Below, in pieces: positions 5,549-6,349 of a DNA stretch of 6,349 nucleotides (the stretch's first letter is position 1; each line of letters starts with the position of its first letter). The notes under the pieces were generated by a model. The model worked only from the letters and a program-made list of their open reading frames with translations, had not been told where the DNA came from and did not search any database. The translations under genes and the position numbers were made by a program. The DNA lies in contig JASLBT010000232.1 in assembly GCA_030146445.1 (NCBI GenBank), positions 1 to 6,349 on the forward strand, in the 5' to 3' direction. The DNA comes from Segetibacter sp. GTDB taxonomy: Bacteria > Bacteroidota > Bacteroidia > Chitinophagales > Chitinophagaceae.

Positions 5549-6298
5549 ATGAAAGATCTTTTTTCTAAACAGGCAGCTGAATATTCGGCGTTTCGCCCTC
5601 TGTACCCACAGCCGCTTTACGATTACCTGCTTCGTCTTGTACCTTCCCTCGGCGCTGCCTGGGACTGTGGCACAGGGAATGGCCAGGTTGCCGCCGTGCT
5701 TGCCGACCATTTCGGGCAGGTGTTTGCCACCGACATCAGCCAGCAGCAGCTTTCAAGGGCTGTACAGAAACGAAACATTATCTATTCCTTACAAGCTGCA
5801 GAACAAACCGACTTTGCTGCAAGCCAATTCGACCTTATTACCGTCGCGCAAGCTATTCATTGGTTCAGATTTGAGGATTTTTATCGGGAGGTCCGAAGAA
5901 CACTAAAACCGGAAGGTATACTTGCTGTGTTAGGTTATGGGCTAATAAAGGTAGATGGGCCACTCGATGGCGTCATCCGGCATTTTTATTCAGGAAAAAT
6001 TGGAAAGTACTGGGATGATGAACGACGTTATATAGATGAAAACTATCGCACCATCCCGTTTCCCTTCGAGGAGATGGAAACTCCGACGTTCACAATTGAA
6101 GTTGAATGGTCCATCGATCAATTAGCGGGCTACCTGAGTACCTGGTCAGCAGTTCAGCACTATGTTAAACTGAATGAGACGAACCCTGTCGACGAGATCC
6201 GCAATGACCTGACTCAGGCCTGGGGTGGGGAAACCAAACGTAATTTCAGGTTCCCGGTCCTCCTACGTGTTTCCGCGGTCGGTAAGGGACGACGTTAA
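5549..6298 (+). CDS. Class I SAM-dependent methyltransferase
   Basis: The 249-residue product is a full-length class I methyltransferase (Methyltransf_11-like, PF08241). Motif I is WDCGTGNGQ at 38-46, the glycine-rich SAM-binding loop. Asp62 in 'FATDIS' at the end of strand beta-2 would bind the SAM ribose. 'QAAEQTDF' near 82-89 fits the adenine-binding region. 'DLITVAQAIHWF' (95-106) is the motif IV/post-IV region, followed by 'FYREVRRTLKPEG' (111-123). The N-terminal 'Y.AFRPLYPQPLYDYL' and the later 'GYLSTWSAVQHY' and 'AWGG' stretches match the subgroup that includes yeast Crg1 and trans-aconitate methyltransferase-like proteins, which methylate carboxylates or other small molecules. The substrate here cannot be assigned. 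No signal peptide, so cytoplasmic. It has its own promoter and is divergent from the nucleotidase gene. The ATG at 5549 is well supported because the family's conserved N-terminus starts immediately after it. Confidence 0.92.
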   Translation: MKDLFSKQAAEYSAFRPLYPQPLYDYLLRLVPSLGAAWDCGTGNGQVAAVLADHFGQVFATDISQQQLSRAVQKRNIIYSLQAAEQTDFAASQFDLITVAQAIHWFRFEDFYREVRRTLKPEGILAVLGYGLIKVDGPLDGVIRHFYSGKIGKYWDDERRYIDENYRTIPFPFEEMETPTFTIEVEWSIDQLAGYLSTWSAVQHYVKLNETNPVDEIRNDLTQAWGGETKRNFRFPVLLRVSAVGKGRR

Positions 6299-6301
6299 TT
6301 T

Positions 6302-6326
6302 AACCAGAGGTCTCAAACAACTGGTT
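6302..6326 (+). terminator. Weak dyad after the methyltransferase gene
   Basis: AACCAG (6302-6307) and CTGGTT (6321-6326) are exact 6-base reverse complements with a 13-base loop, starting three bases after the stop codon. No T-run follows, so this would be an atypical terminator. A second short dyad, GGAG-TT-CTCC, lies at 6334-6343 near the window end. Either could be chance. Confidence 0.2.
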
Positions 6327-6349
6327 GGCTGCAGGAGTTCTCCACCGTA

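Noticed and set aside
1..6349. CRISPR array, transposon, integrase, toxin-antitoxin or defence system
   Set aside because: No regularly spaced repeats, no transposase or integrase motifs, no terminal inverted repeats with target duplications and no known defence domains were seen on either strand.

Overview
The window looks like chromosomal DNA of a Bacteroidota bacterium (Cytophagia/Chitinophagia-like; the genus cannot be resolved by eye). The main evidence is a large secreted protein ending in the gliding-motility/type IX secretion C-terminal domain. Supporting evidence is the absence of convincing Shine-Dalgarno sequences, a perfect match to the Bacteroidota -7 box (TANNTTTG) upstream of the last gene, and a GC-rich interspersed structured element of a kind I recall from Bacteroidota intergenic regions.

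Layout: (1) 1-457 is noncoding and holds a double-hairpin repeat element (231-342) and an inverted repeat (374-407). (2) 458-892 (+) encodes a small SRPBCC/START-fold protein. (3) 1021-3192 (+) encodes a 723-residue exported modular protein: signal peptide, N-terminal beta-sandwich-like domain, five tandem Ig-like domains and a type B T9SS sorting domain. (4) 3320-4864 (-) is convergent with it and encodes a lipoprotein of the 5'-nucleotidase/metallophosphatase family with a His-to-Tyr change in its first metal-binding motif. (5) 4865-5548 is a 684-base stretch between divergent genes. It holds several short dyads upstream of the nucleotidase, two further hairpins, a possible 50-codon membrane ORF on the minus strand, and the promoter of the last gene. 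(6) 5549-6298 (+) encodes a class I SAM-dependent methyltransferase. The last 51 bases are noncoding.

The four clear genes do not form one operon. Spacing and orientation suggest separate transcription units, and I see no shared pathway. The exported protein and the nucleotidase lipoprotein both act outside the cytoplasm, at the cell surface and on the outer or inner membrane facing the periplasm respectively. The SRPBCC protein and the methyltransferase are cytoplasmic. I found no tRNA or rRNA gene, CRISPR array, transposase, integrase or recognisable defence system. The least explained items are the structured repeat at 231-342, the dyad cluster at 4941-5022 and the small ORF at 5162-5314.
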